Assembly (NCBI GenBank): GCA_029255685.2
Contig: CM055315.2
Coordinates: 28,029,501 to 28,093,500 of the forward strand
Direction of reading: 5' to 3'
Origin: Silene conica
Lineage: Eukaryota; Streptophyta; Magnoliopsida; Caryophyllales; Caryophyllaceae
DNA: 64,000 nt
Shown: one piece after another, positions 23,201-33,054 of the stretch
Position numbering within the stretch: the first letter of the stretch is position 1
How the letters are laid out: the number at the start of each line of letters is the position of its first letter
Notes under the pieces: generated by a model
Databases searched by the model: none
Told to the model about the DNA's origin: nothing
Seen by the model: the letters and a program-made list of their open reading frames with translations, nothing else
Position numbers and translations under genes: made by a program

Positions 23201-25686
23201 AAGGAACTGAAATCAAAAGAAGATTACCGCGAAAAGGAATTAGGGCAGAAAGAACGATTTATTGAATTGCCTGGAACGGAATGCTTGTGTATCAACTAAG
23301 AATAATGCTAAACTATTATAAGAACTAAAGATTACAGAAACTTTTGTAGAGAATTAAGAACTAAAGTAAGGGATTAAGACTTTTATAGGAAAATTAAAAG
23401 AGTTTCTTCTTTGACCTAATGCGTGCGTGGGCTTTGCGAAGCTTCTGAGGTCTGCGCAGTGGTCGACCGACCAGGGGTCTCGGTTGGTCGACCGATTATC
23501 GGGCCCAAGAGGTCTTCTGGTTTCGTATTTTGAATTCTGAACTTAAGATATCAGCTACTTTGGTCGACCGACCAGGGGACTCGGTCTGTCGACCGGTTCT
23601 CCTGAGTGTCAGCTCTTGAAATATTCTTAAGTCGGTCATGTGGTCCTTGGTTTGCGCATTGGGTGTTGTTTCCTCCTCATTCCTTGGTTCCTTTTTGTTA
23701 TGCAAAATTCCCGAGGGTAGCATTTGGCCTGAAATCGCCTCTTTTCCGCATAATTCTGCAAAATAGCATAAAAATACGAAAGTAGACAAATGTTGGGAAA
23801 TAAAGGCTAAAACTCGTAAATGAGCTCTAAAATGCGTGTAAAAATAGATGTAAAACATCATAAAATAGACACGCATCAGTTACTTCTAATAAAGCTCCAT
23901 CTAAGGCGATCGTAAGCTTTTTCCTGATCAATCGTAATAGTCATATAACTGGTACATCCCTTCTTTTTACGCATAGAGTGCAGAGCCTCATGAAAAACCA
24001 CAATATTATCGGTAATATGTCTACCCAGAACAAAGTCACTCTAGGTCTCAGATATTACGTGAGGTAAATTTTTTTGGATCCGATTAGTAAGAGTTTTACT
24101 TATGATTTTATACGCAACATTTTGCACAATCTGATAAGAGGAAATTGAGTAATTGTCTCCGGAGAATCTACCTTCGGGATAAGGACTAGATGAGTGTCAT
24201 TAATTCCTTCGGGTAATCCTTTACCTTCCAGAGCATTGAGAACTACGTCGCTGAGAGAAGAGTTAATCAACTGACAATTCTTCTGATAGAAAATAGTCTG
24301 AAACTCGTATAGTCCTGGAGCCTTAAGAGCTCTCATATGCATAATAACGTTTTCAATCTCAGTCTGATTAAAAGGACGAGTTAGCCTTACCAAATTCTTA
24401 AAATAAATCCCAAGGAAGACGGTCTTGTTCCTCCACTTCCGACTCTTCTGTATAAAGGTTTTTAAAATAATTAACCACAAACTCTTGATTTCTATTGGGT
24501 CCTTAACCCACTGCCTATTCAATGTTTTTAAGTTATTATTACGATTTCGCCATCTTGTAACTAATGTACTGACGTGGAAATAGGATGTATTACGATCACT
24601 GTCTTTAATAAAATTCACCCTCGACTTTTGATACCAAAGTAACTCCTCTTGGCCTAGGACTTCATCTAAGTCCTTACGTAACTTGGCTTCTAAATGAATT
24701 AAATCGCGATCTCGAACATTCGAAAGTTTCCTCTGACAACCCGTGATGCAAGCCAATAATTTATTTTTTCGTCGAAGAATATTCCCAAACACGTATGCAT
24801 TCCAACATTGTAATTTTTGTTATATGTCAGCTAAACGAGAAGGAAACAACCCCGAATCAGGCCAGTTCTCTTCCATAAATTTCTGAAAATTTTCATGTGT
24901 CATCCAACATGCTTGAAATTTAAACGGTTTTCGTATAGAACTGATAGGAGTAGAGCCATTCGGGGAAATAAGAAGAGGCCGGACAATGATCAGACTTAAT
25001 AGCCGGACGATGGCTACCATAGCTTCTTTGAGCAGAGCTCCCCATTCTATATTACAAAGAGCTCTGTCGAGTCTTGCACTTTGGCGCGTTTCTGCAGTAA
25101 GACCTCGAGCCCATGTATATGACGCGCGATGAACGCAAGCTTAATGAGATCACAATTTTCTATCCAGTTATTAAACGATGCACATCGCCGCGCCGTACTA
25201 ATGTCACCACCATGCGTTCTTCGAATAAAAATCGAGTCTCATTAAAATCTCCTGCAACTAGCCATGGTCTGTTATATTGCTGAGCTAAATTCTCTGATTA
25301 TGACCAGAGCTCGCGACGATTCAAAGGGTCCGGATTTGCATAAACCGCCTAGAAAAACCAAGGGAACTCACTGTTCCTTGCTACTTTGAGTGTGATGTAC
25401 TGCGTATGTACAGTAGCTGGAACAACATTCACCAAATCTGTTTTCCAATAGACCCATATAACTCCGCTAAAACCTTGAGACTGACACGGGATTGCCCATC
25501 ATAACCGAGAATGAAGGCTATCTTCATCGCGTGATATTCACTTATGTACGTCTCAATTAAAGCAAGAACTGTTGGTTTGTAGGTTTTAACGTCTTTTATA
25601 GCTATAATTTTTTTCTTGCTACCGGTTCCTTGGACATTCAATACCATGAATGAGATATGGGGTAGGTTGGGACACAAGTTCGACAT
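20280..25686 (-). pseudogene. LINE ORF2 (endonuclease, RT, RNase H), broken and interrupted
   Basis: The endonuclease start is at 25686-25429 (SFMVLNVQGTGSK, LALIETYIS, ILGYDG). The linker and RT N-terminus are at 24792-24100 (RDLIHLEAKLRKDLDEVL, FIKDSDRNTSYFH, MRALKAPGLYEFQ, LVLIPKVDSPE). The RT core is split by the LTR at 22320-23878 within the LCFPGFLTDVVKECVSS-type region. RT C-terminal parts are at 22039-21773 (LLFAKAKED, ISESKSRVFFS, GLYLGMP). The RNase H-like domain is at 20673-20296 (VQLNTSGASKGNPGQVGGGG, IRDETGNF, KSELLALL). Frameshifts and stops are numerous. The usual first Asp of RNase H (N.DG) reads NTSG here, so catalysis is lost. Confidence 0.8.
22320..23878 (-). mobile_element. 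Solo LTR C (Athila-like), 1559 bp
   Basis: Begins TGATACCCG and ends ACGCATCA (TG...CA) with a perfect 5 bp target duplication GTTAC (22315-22319 and 23879-23883). Its end GGTCGAACCACAAGGAGG resembles the LTR of element A (GTATCGAATCCACAAGGAGG), so the orientation is minus. It carries clusters of the palindrome GGTCGACCGACC (22919-22995 at 21-22 bp spacing; 23461-23493 and 23562-23595 in pairs 25 bp apart). A 126-codon ORF inside (23876-23496) is not supported. It was produced by LTR-LTR recombination after insertion into the LINE. Confidence 0.88.
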
Positions 25687-26389
25687 TCAAGTACTCATAA
25701 AATCAAGTAGATAATTAAGAGATGGTAGATATGCTCTACTTACTAGCTTGAGAACGCTGTCAACACTCCATGGTATCGACATCGTCAATGTTAGACTTGA
25801 AGAAATGTCCTTCGTTAACTTTATCTGAATGTCCATTACTGGAGATTCTGTCACCATTAATGCAAGGTAAGGAGCTGTCATCTCCGGAAACAGAGGTACC
25901 ATCACGCTCGACGTCGGGGGGGATCACCTCGGTACTTGGGTAGGAACTGGGGTAGAGGTAGAGGGCAATCATGATACGAGAAGTACGAATGAGGGATTAC
26001 TGATTGTATCCATTTCTATTTCATGGCTGGATTGGTATTGCATACGACCGCATATGGGTTTTTCTGATATATTGTGTTTGTCGTTGTTTGATTTTGAAGT
26101 TGTGGGATTGTTTGTGATGTCTTGAAGGACAGATAGAGGTTGTTTTATACTGATAGTTGATAGATTATTTTGAGTCCTATTGTGTATGAAGTTCTCAATA
26201 TTACCGACTTTAGAAGATTGGGATCCAGAATTTTTATGTGATTGATTTTTATCGACTTTCCTATACTGCATAGGTCTCTTTTGGTGAATTGTGGATGAAT
26301 TAGGAACTGTTTTGAGATATGGATAACGGAATTTGTAGATGGAATAATATTGTTTGATTTGGGAAGATTTTGTGGGATATTTTCGACTG

Positions 26390-27627
26390 GAATATCTTAT
26401 GACAATATACCGAATCTTAATCCTTGAGAATTCGAAGTATTTCCAAAATTGAATATTGGCTTAACTGGTATATGGGTCGTCGGACTCTGGTCTGTCGATA
26501 TAGGCTTTCTGCGTGGTGGCTTCTTCACCAGCATCCATTCCTCATAATTATCCTTCTCCTCCGAAAGTAGACCTGCCTTCATGGACTGATCAACACTCGA
26601 CACTGGCAAGAACGAAGCTGCTCATTCGCGATGAGTCAGGTCCTCTGTAGCTATCCCCAGGTTGCACTGCTCCGCGTCACGTCCGAGTTTTCCGCATTTA
26701 AAACATATAATTTTTAATCCCTCATACTAGATTGTGTAGACTTTGTCGTACATTCGGAATTTGGATAGTTGCGGTTTGAGATATCGACTTCTACGCTAAG
26801 ACGCGTGAATTGGCCACTTTCCGCAGAAGCAGTGTTTTTATCGATACTGATTACCTCCCCTATCTTGGAGCCTATTTTATTCAGAAACCTCGAATTGAAA
26901 TATTCAAAAGGAAGAAGGGGAAAACGAACCCACACAGTAAGAAATTGAATCTTGTCCTCAGATGGGACGAAATTGGGAACCCATTTCCGAATAGTTAAAT
27001 AATGATCTTCAATCATCCAAGGTCCTTGAGATATATAATACGAATTCATAGTCCTCTTTAGCAGAAAACCGTGCGACATAATATGAACCCGAGAGGTCAG
27101 TAAGTGTCACTTTTCCTTTAATCGACCATTTCGCTTGTAATTTCCTTATTAGTGAGAGATATCCAATTTTTTTTATCAAACATCTTAATAATAAGTGTGT
27201 TTTGCCATGGCTTTCGAATAATAGTTTTCTCTATTTTGGTGACATTGATACGTGGACACATCTGGTCTTCTTCATCACAGTTCTCTTATTCATCGTCATC
27301 CGAATCATCAGATCCCATATCTTCCATAAGAGGGTCATCCATGTGTATTGTTTCGGAACCAAATCCTTGTACACTTTCTTTGTATGAGAGTTGTTTTATA
27401 TGTGGATTAAAAGGAGGAGTATACTGCTCTTGAGGATTCGAAATATCAATGCTCGAAATCTGGTTCATAGCATTGAATTCTTGAATATGCATAGTTTTAC
27501 GTTTTGCATTCTCCTGCAATGGTGGGAAAGTCATAGAGGAGACATCTAGTGGTTGCTCCACTATTTTCTGTAAGACAGTTTGGTCGTGAATGGTCTCCGG
27601 CGGGAGACCCGTATTAGGGTTGAGCAT
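26390..27627 (-). pseudogene. LINE ORF1 (DUF4283-like nucleic-acid-binding protein), broken
   Basis: Pieces appear in several frames. The N-terminus is at 27627 (MLNPNTGLPPET) with an acidic tail (DDSDDDE). The DUF4283-like part is at 27079-26714 (GPWMIEDHYLTIRKW ... VWVRFPLLPFEY.N ... IGEVISID). It is followed by KPPRRK at about 26520 and low-complexity Ser/Asn segments to about 25970. The zinc-knuckle region (about 26700-26640, near a cysteine pair) is damaged. Plant LINE ORF1 proteins bind element RNA. Confidence 0.7.
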
Positions 27628-27890
27628 TCAATCCTGGGCGATAACATTAGAGAGAATATTATTGAAAGACTATTTTTGTTCTAGGGTGGAACCATGCTTC
27701 CAATATTTGGGTAAACAAGAGCACACAAATTTTTTTGTCTCCGCCTTCACCTTCCCTTTTTCTTCCCCTCCTCCACCTCCACCTCCACCTTTTGCTCCTT
27801 ATTTTTCCTATAATCCTCGACTGAAACAAGTAGGCTTACAATATTACTTGTCATACTATTAACAATATATTGTGCCCAGTTTATATTCAG

Positions 27891-28010
27891 ACTTGTCGAA
27901 AAGCTTAAAATAGCTGTTTATTACATCGAGATCACGAGGAGGATTGAAAATAAAATTAATCAAGTAGAAGCGCATCAATATCTAAAATTCTTCTTTTGAT
28001 TTTTCATCAT
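27891..28010. other. Short flank between LINE and element B
   Basis: AT-rich, no gene. Its last five bases (ATCAT, 28006-28010) are the target duplication of element B. Confidence 0.6.
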
Positions 28011-28489
28011 TGATATGCTATATTTTTATATGCTTTTTATCCCCATTTTAGCTCGTGTTTCATTATCGTTTACACTATTTTGTAGTGTCGATTGAGCTAA
28101 TTCCGTGTTTTAGGTGATTTGTATGTGGCTTAGCGTTTTTGTAGGAAGTACGAATTTTTCCTATGTTTTGACGTTCACCAAGTACCGTGGAGCTAAACAA
28201 AGTCGAGACGAGCATTTTTCGAGTATTAGAAGTGACGAAACGAGGAAGAAAGTCAAGAAGTCAGCAAAAGTCAACATATGAAGCTCAATTGTAAAGCATG
28301 ACAACAACAATAAATGACGTCATTCTATGACGTCATCAAGAACTCAAATGTAAACAATTGAAGAAATATGAAGAACGAGCATATTTGTTTTCACCCCGGT
28401 CGGGTGAGGTGACCCGGTGTACCGAGGTGAGGTGAAGCAAGGCATTGAAAGCTTAAATTTAAAGTGCCGATTTAATTTGTTTTCACCCC
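28011..28489 (+). repeat. Element B 5' LTR, truncated
   Basis: Matches 37305-37769 of the 3' LTR. Differences include an 18 bp duplication that gives two TGACGTCA motifs (about 28316-28340) where the 3' LTR has one. Homology stops exactly inside the palindrome: the 5' copy has CACCCC followed by unrelated sequence where the 3' LTR reads CACCCCGGTCGGGGTG. Confidence 0.88.
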
Positions 28490-29840
28490 TATCAGGACGA
28501 CAAGAAGGCTAGTGGGTAAGGGTAAAGAAATGGTTTGTGCCAAAGCACGCTATGGATATGTGGAGCTAAGACGGTAGTCGCAGCGCAAAAAAAATCCAAA
28601 ACTACTTCTTTAATGAAACATAAACCAACCCAAAACTAGCGAAATTATCTCGACTTGATAGAACATGAGAGTTTATAACATTACTCTCCAAATATGCATT
28701 AGCCTCTAGATAGTCTCCTTAAATCTCTTAACAAAATCCAATGAAGCATTCTCTTTTTTTCTTTCGGATCACAAATATATATTTTTTTTGAAGTTTTTCT
28801 TTTCCTGTTTTTTTTCTTCTTTTTTTTTTCTTCTTTCTTGTGCTTCGTATTTTTATTTTTTTTCCAACATAAGAGATTGACACAATTGCTCAAAAATTTT
28901 CACTACACCCACTTGGACAATTAGTCCCTTTCCAACCATAGTAATGAAATATCATGATAAACCAAGCAACTGCGACTGTCCCGAAAAGGTAGGCAAATTC
29001 TAGGATTGTAGCTTATAAATATTCAAATACAAAGCATGCCACAAGGTTTCAAACGAGTTTTTCATAGGGAATTTGGTTTCAAAGGTAGAAAGGCAAATTT
29101 TTGGCTATGTGAAACTTATTTGAAGGGTAAGGACCGCCTATCCTCATGTACTTGACATACATTCACATAAAAGCATCAAGCAATCAATTTCACACTTATG
29201 CAGTTTGATATTACATATTCCACAAGGAGAAACCACACTTAGGCCTAAATAACAATGAGACCAGTTTAGTAATGTTCCTGGCCTAGGAAGCTCTATAGAC
29301 CTCAGAATTTAAGTAGCTTACCAACTTAATTTGTCAAATCTACTCAATATAAGGCATGTCGATGACGGTCAAGACTTGATCATTGAGCTTCATTTTCATA
29401 GGCTAACGGGTCAAAACAATGTACATGGATGACTATTTGGGATTCAAATGCAAAAACAATGCAAATTATCATCATTGTTATTTAATTCACCAAGAATCGA
29501 CCTAAAAATAAAAGAAAAATGAAAGAAAAAACATATTTTTGGATTTTTTTTTTCTTTTTTTAAGCACACACCATAAAATAAAGACTCTCCCCCAAACCTA
29601 AATGTCATAGTATCCTCATTGTGACCTAAAAAACATGTAAGGCACAATATAAAATATAACCAGCACCCTAAAGGACACTACTAACAAACGGAAAGGAGAA
29701 AACATAACACACTAAGAATAAAGTAAATAAAGGAAAAAATAAAAGAAGGATAATACTAGCTGGAAAGCAAAACTCCCCCAAACCAGCTGCAAAGCGGGGG
29801 CTTGACGATTCATACGTAACCAAGACAACTTTTTGTGACT
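28490..29840 (-). other. Non-coding 3' domain of element A
   Basis: No domain-bearing ORF. On the minus strand it contains purine tracts (GGTTTGGGGGAG near 29600 and 29780) like those downstream of Athila ORFs, and long A/T runs (28760-28870). It corresponds to the env-like or untranslated region of Athila elements by position, but no env-like protein is visible. Confidence 0.5.
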
Positions 29841-30446
29841 TCAAAGCTCCAGTGCTGCCGTATCAAGGCAATTCAATGTCCGTGGAAGAAGGTCGAAACT
29901 CACTTCGTGTGCTACCCACAGGCTTAGGTAGCACCATGAAACAATACAAACATACACAAATATCAAAACGAATTGTCTAAGTTCAGTCTCAACGGGAGTA
30001 AAATCCAAATTATAAGCATAAAAAAGTTCTTTGTCTTTCTGAAAAACGAAACTCAAAGGTGGATCATCAGCAAAATCCATAGTATCTTCAGGCTCCTTAG
30101 AGAGGTAGTCGTCTTTGAAAATTTCGGCTTCCCAATCATCTAGTTCAGCTTCTATGACGTCATCTACTTCGGAATTGTAGATTGGAGGAGGATGGGGCTC
30201 ATCTCCATAGCTCAACTTCTCGAACTCATCCACCTCTAGCTCCCATGGATGCGACACAGTAGTAGAAGTGTCAAATGAATTCCTGTCAATACACAAAGCA
30301 TGACAAGAATCAAAAGAAGGATCGAGAATGGTAATTACATACATGACATGTAGCTTGCAAATCGGGAGGACGGGGTGCTTGGTTGTGTAGAAAAGTGATG
30401 GTGTCATCCCCGATGCTAAAAATGAGACTACCCTCCCTAAGGTCAA
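29841..30446 (-). pseudogene. Acidic segment downstream of protease, element A
   Basis: A minus-strand frame encodes SFDSCHALCIDRN and then a strongly acidic region (SEVDDVIEAELDDWEAEIF, SKEPEDTMDFADD). It is in another frame from the protease, so a frameshift separates them near 30340. In Athila polyproteins a variable linker lies between protease and RT. Here it stops at 29841 with no RT after it. Confidence 0.5.
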
Positions 30447-30984
30447 TAAGAGCCCCAGCGGTACTAAGGAAAGGTCGTCCGAGGATAATAGGTATTTCAG
30501 CTTCCTCTACCATCTCCATCACTACAAAATCACAGGGCACATAATATTTTCCTATCCTAATCGGCACATACTCTAAGACGCCCATAGGGCGTTGAATGGA
30601 CCTGTCAGCCATTTGGAGGGTCATATTGGTACATTTAAGTGTGGTCATGTTAAGTTGTTTACAAGTAGTATACGGCATGACACTGACACTCGCCCCAGAA
30701 TCACATAACGCATTAGAAAAAGCAAGAGAACCAATAGTGCAAGGAATAGAAAAACTCCATGGATCCTTAAGCTTGGGTGGAGAATTGGCTTGCAGCGCGG
30801 CATTGCACTCCTTAGTGAATGCAATTGTCTCCACTTCGTTGAAAGTTCTCTTATTCATTAATATATCCTTCATAAACTTTGCATAAGCTGGTACCTGAGT
30901 AATCAATTCAGTAAAAGGAACGCTTACTTGAAGATTCTTCACAACTTCCATGAATCTCCCGAACTGTTAGTCAAATTTTGATTT
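30310..30984 (-). pseudogene. Athila-like aspartic protease, cut from gag by two stop codons
   Basis: The frame continues directly from gag after TAG (30987-30985) and contains a second stop (TAA) eight codons on, followed by the protease region from the Met at 30951. It shows FMEVVKNLQVSVPF.ELI, the linker KDILMNKR, LCDSGASVSVMPY with the catalytic DSG triad, and the flap-side IILGRPFLSTAGALID. The family normally makes gag-pol as one ORF, so the stops are lesions (both explained by C-to-T changes in CAG/CAA, inferred). The protease itself looks intact in sequence. It would cleave the polyprotein inside the particle. Confidence 0.85.
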
Positions 30985-32931
30985 CTATTGTCGGGTTGGG
31001 AATGGAAGAATAATCTTTACTGGTTCAGCTTCTTTTGCATCCTTAGAGACCTTTGGAGGACCCTGGCTTGGAATAGTAGTATCGGGTACCTGTGCATTAA
31101 GCGAAATAGAAGAATTAGAAGTACGCGGACGAGGCACTCGATCGAGTGGGGCTGGCACTCGATCGAGTGCATCACGAGCTCGATCGAGTGCTTCGGCTTT
31201 AGCTCGTATTGCTTCTTTTCGTTTTTCTTTTTCGTTTTTCTCATGTATACGATCTTTCTCTAATTCCTTTTCTTCTTCGTCAGCACTGAAAGGGAGATGC
31301 CCTAAACCTATAGGAAAAACATAAGGCACTTGATTATCATCTTTGGGCATCTCCGACTCTTTATAAGAAGTATCACTCCTTAAATGAATAGCATGAACTT
31401 GCTCATGAGCTTGTTGTCCTTGGGGAGGAAGGTTTCCAGGTTGCCTATTTGTATTTTGGCCTGCTAGTTGGGCAACTTGAGTGTCCAATATCTTGTTGTG
31501 AGCTAGTATCTGAGTAATCTGTGTCTTATGCTCCATCTGAGCTTTAAGGCTTTGCTGCAACATAACTTTAATCTCTGACATATCATTATTGGCAGTGGGT
31601 GGTGGAGGAGGTGGCACCAAAGGTTGAAACTGTTGTTGGCGCTGATTGTTAAACTGAGGACCTCCTTGATTCTGTCTATAGTTTCCTTGCTGGCCGCGGT
31701 TATGAGGAATCACATAATTTGAATTTGGTTGTTGCTGAGGTGGGATAAGATTTTGAACATTCTGGCTTGACCACTGAAGAAAGGGATGTTCTCTTGTCCT
31801 CTCATTATAAGTGTTAGAAAAGCGATTAGCTTGCTTGTAGGATTGGAAAGCAAGTACTTGTTCCATAGGACTTATACATTCATCAGCAATATGACCGTCT
31901 ACACCACATCTTCCGCAGAAAATTACATCCCCTTGTTGAACCGTATTAACCACTTGGTGTTGGCCACCCAAAGCTTGTGTTGTTTGCATTTGTGCAATCT
32001 TAACATTCAAAGCTTCTAATTGGGCTGCGACGGCACTATCTGTACCACTTCCCCTTGCAGAGCCTCTTGGATTTCCATACTCGGCAGTATGAGTAGCCAT
32101 ATCATCGATTAATTTGTAAGCTGTATCATCAGTAGTGTTATTTTGAAATCTTCCATTAGCGGAAGAATCTAGAAGGGCTCTATGATCATCGAATAACCCG
32201 TTGTAAAACTGGTTACAAAGAAACCACTTCTCAAACCCATGATGAGGAACTGCTCGAACCAATCTTTTGAAACGTACCCATGCCTCATTAAAATCTTCAG
32301 TACCTCCTTGTTTGAAGTTAGTAATCTGATTCCTGAGATTGTTTGTCTTTTGTGGGGGAAAATACTTCTTGTAGAATGCAAGAGCTAGGGAATTCCAATC
32401 AGTAATGGCATGAGCAGTCAAATCCAACTCGCGCAGCCATTCTCTAGCATCATCTTGTAGAGAAAAAGGAAAAAGTCGGTATTTGACTTGATCATAAGTT
32501 ACTCCTGTTTGCAAAGGGATGGAACTGCAGTAAGTGACAAACTTATCCATATGCTTAGCAGGATCTTCCCCAGCTCGACCTCCAAACATATTCCGCTCTA
32601 CCAACGCAAGATAAGACGGCTTGATATCAAAAGGCTTTTCTGCAATATCGGTAGGAGGAGGAATCAATCCTTTTGGAATAGAAGCCAAAGTAGGCTCGTT
32701 GTAGCTTGCCAAGGTGGGTGCAGCCATCTTAGGTGTAGCGATAAAGGTTTTAGAAACAGTATCGTCCTCGTCAGAGGATGGGTTTTCTGAATTAATAAAA
32801 GGCTTAATCCCGTCAAGTATACTCAAGTCTTCTACTTGACCTACTTCTCTATTAAAATTCCTTCTGTAGCGAAAAGTCTTCTCTGGTTCAGGATCAAAAG
32901 CAGCAATCTCGGACCGAGTTGACCTGGGCAT
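30985..32931 (-). CDS. Athila-like Gag, element A
   Basis: The open frame of about 650 codons starts at the Met at 32931 (MPRSTRSEIAAFDPEP); an upstream Met at 32967 is less likely. The retrotrans_gag capsid domain includes GRAGEDPAKHMDKFVTYC, FPFSLQDDAREWLRELD, LALAFYKKYFPP and FNEAWVRFKRLVRAVPHHG. The zinc knuckle is CGRCGVDGHIADEC (CX2CX4HX4C) at about residue 345. A Gln/Asn/Pro-rich region follows, then a charged C-terminal region with LDR repeating every seven residues, encoded by CACTCGATCGAGTG palindromes spaced 21 bp (31135-31188). Gag packages element RNA in cytoplasmic particles. The full-length frame suggests a fairly recent copy. It ends at a stop before protease. Confidence 0.92.
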   Translation of the reverse strand: MPRSTRSEIAAFDPEPEKTFRYRRNFNREVGQVEDLSILDGIKPFINSENPSSDEDDTVSKTFIATPKMAAPTLASYNEPTLASIPKGLIPPPTDIAEKPFDIKPSYLALVERNMFGGRAGEDPAKHMDKFVTYCSSIPLQTGVTYDQVKYRLFPFSLQDDAREWLRELDLTAHAITDWNSLALAFYKKYFPPQKTNNLRNQITNFKQGGTEDFNEAWVRFKRLVRAVPHHGFEKWFLCNQFYNGLFDDHRALLDSSANGRFQNNTTDDTAYKLIDDMATHTAEYGNPRGSARGSGTDSAVAAQLEALNVKIAQMQTTQALGGQHQVVNTVQQGDVIFCGRCGVDGHIADECISPMEQVLAFQSYKQANRFSNTYNERTREHPFLQWSSQNVQNLIPPQQQPNSNYVIPHNRGQQGNYRQNQGGPQFNNQRQQQFQPLVPPPPPPTANNDMSEIKVMLQQSLKAQMEHKTQITQILAHNKILDTQVAQLAGQNTNRQPGNLPPQGQQAHEQVHAIHLRSDTSYKESEMPKDDNQVPYVFPIGLGHLPFSADEEEKELEKDRIHEKNEKEKRKEAIRAKAEALDRARDALDRVPAPLDRVPRPRTSNSSISLNAQVPDTTIPSQGPPKVSKDAKEAEPVKIILPFPTRQ

Positions 32932-33033
32932 ACAAGGAACTAACAAGAAAAGGGTGAGAGTAGTCACAAGGAACTTTCGTTCCTTGAGACAAAAGACAAA
33001 TTAAACAAGTAACAAACAAATAAATTGTTGCCT

Positions 33034-33052
33034 CCCCGACAACGGCGCAAAA
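33034..33052 (-). other. Primer-binding site of element A (tRNA-Asp type)
   Basis: The minus strand reads TGCGCCGTTGTCGGGGA three bases after the LTR's terminal TTATCA. The classic Athila site is TGGCGCCGTTGCCGGGGA, complementary to the 3' end of tRNA-Asp. Two differences from that are visible. Confidence 0.8.
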
Positions 33053-33054
33053 TT

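Larger units (their letters stand above)
19921..27890 (-). mobile_element. Near-full-length L1-type LINE, decayed and interrupted
   Basis: Minus-strand order is ORF1, endonuclease, RT, RNase H, as in plant L1 elements. After removing the 1564 bp of inserted LTR plus its target duplication, the length is about 6.4 kb. The 5' part (27740-27860) is purine-rich on this strand (GGTGGAGGTGG), like LINE leaders. The 3' end is near 19921 by a short T-run. Many frameshifts and stops show it is dead. It is a different copy and subfamily from the LINE at 13332, which has no RNase H. Confidence 0.85.

Noticed and set aside
23496-23876. Minus-strand 126-codon ORF
   Set aside because: It lies entirely inside solo LTR C and contains translations of the palindrome repeats. 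No domain.
28699-28893. Lys-rich 64-codon minus-strand ORF
   Set aside because: Translation of T-runs in non-coding retroelement sequence. The ORF at 36458-36673 is rejected for the same reason.
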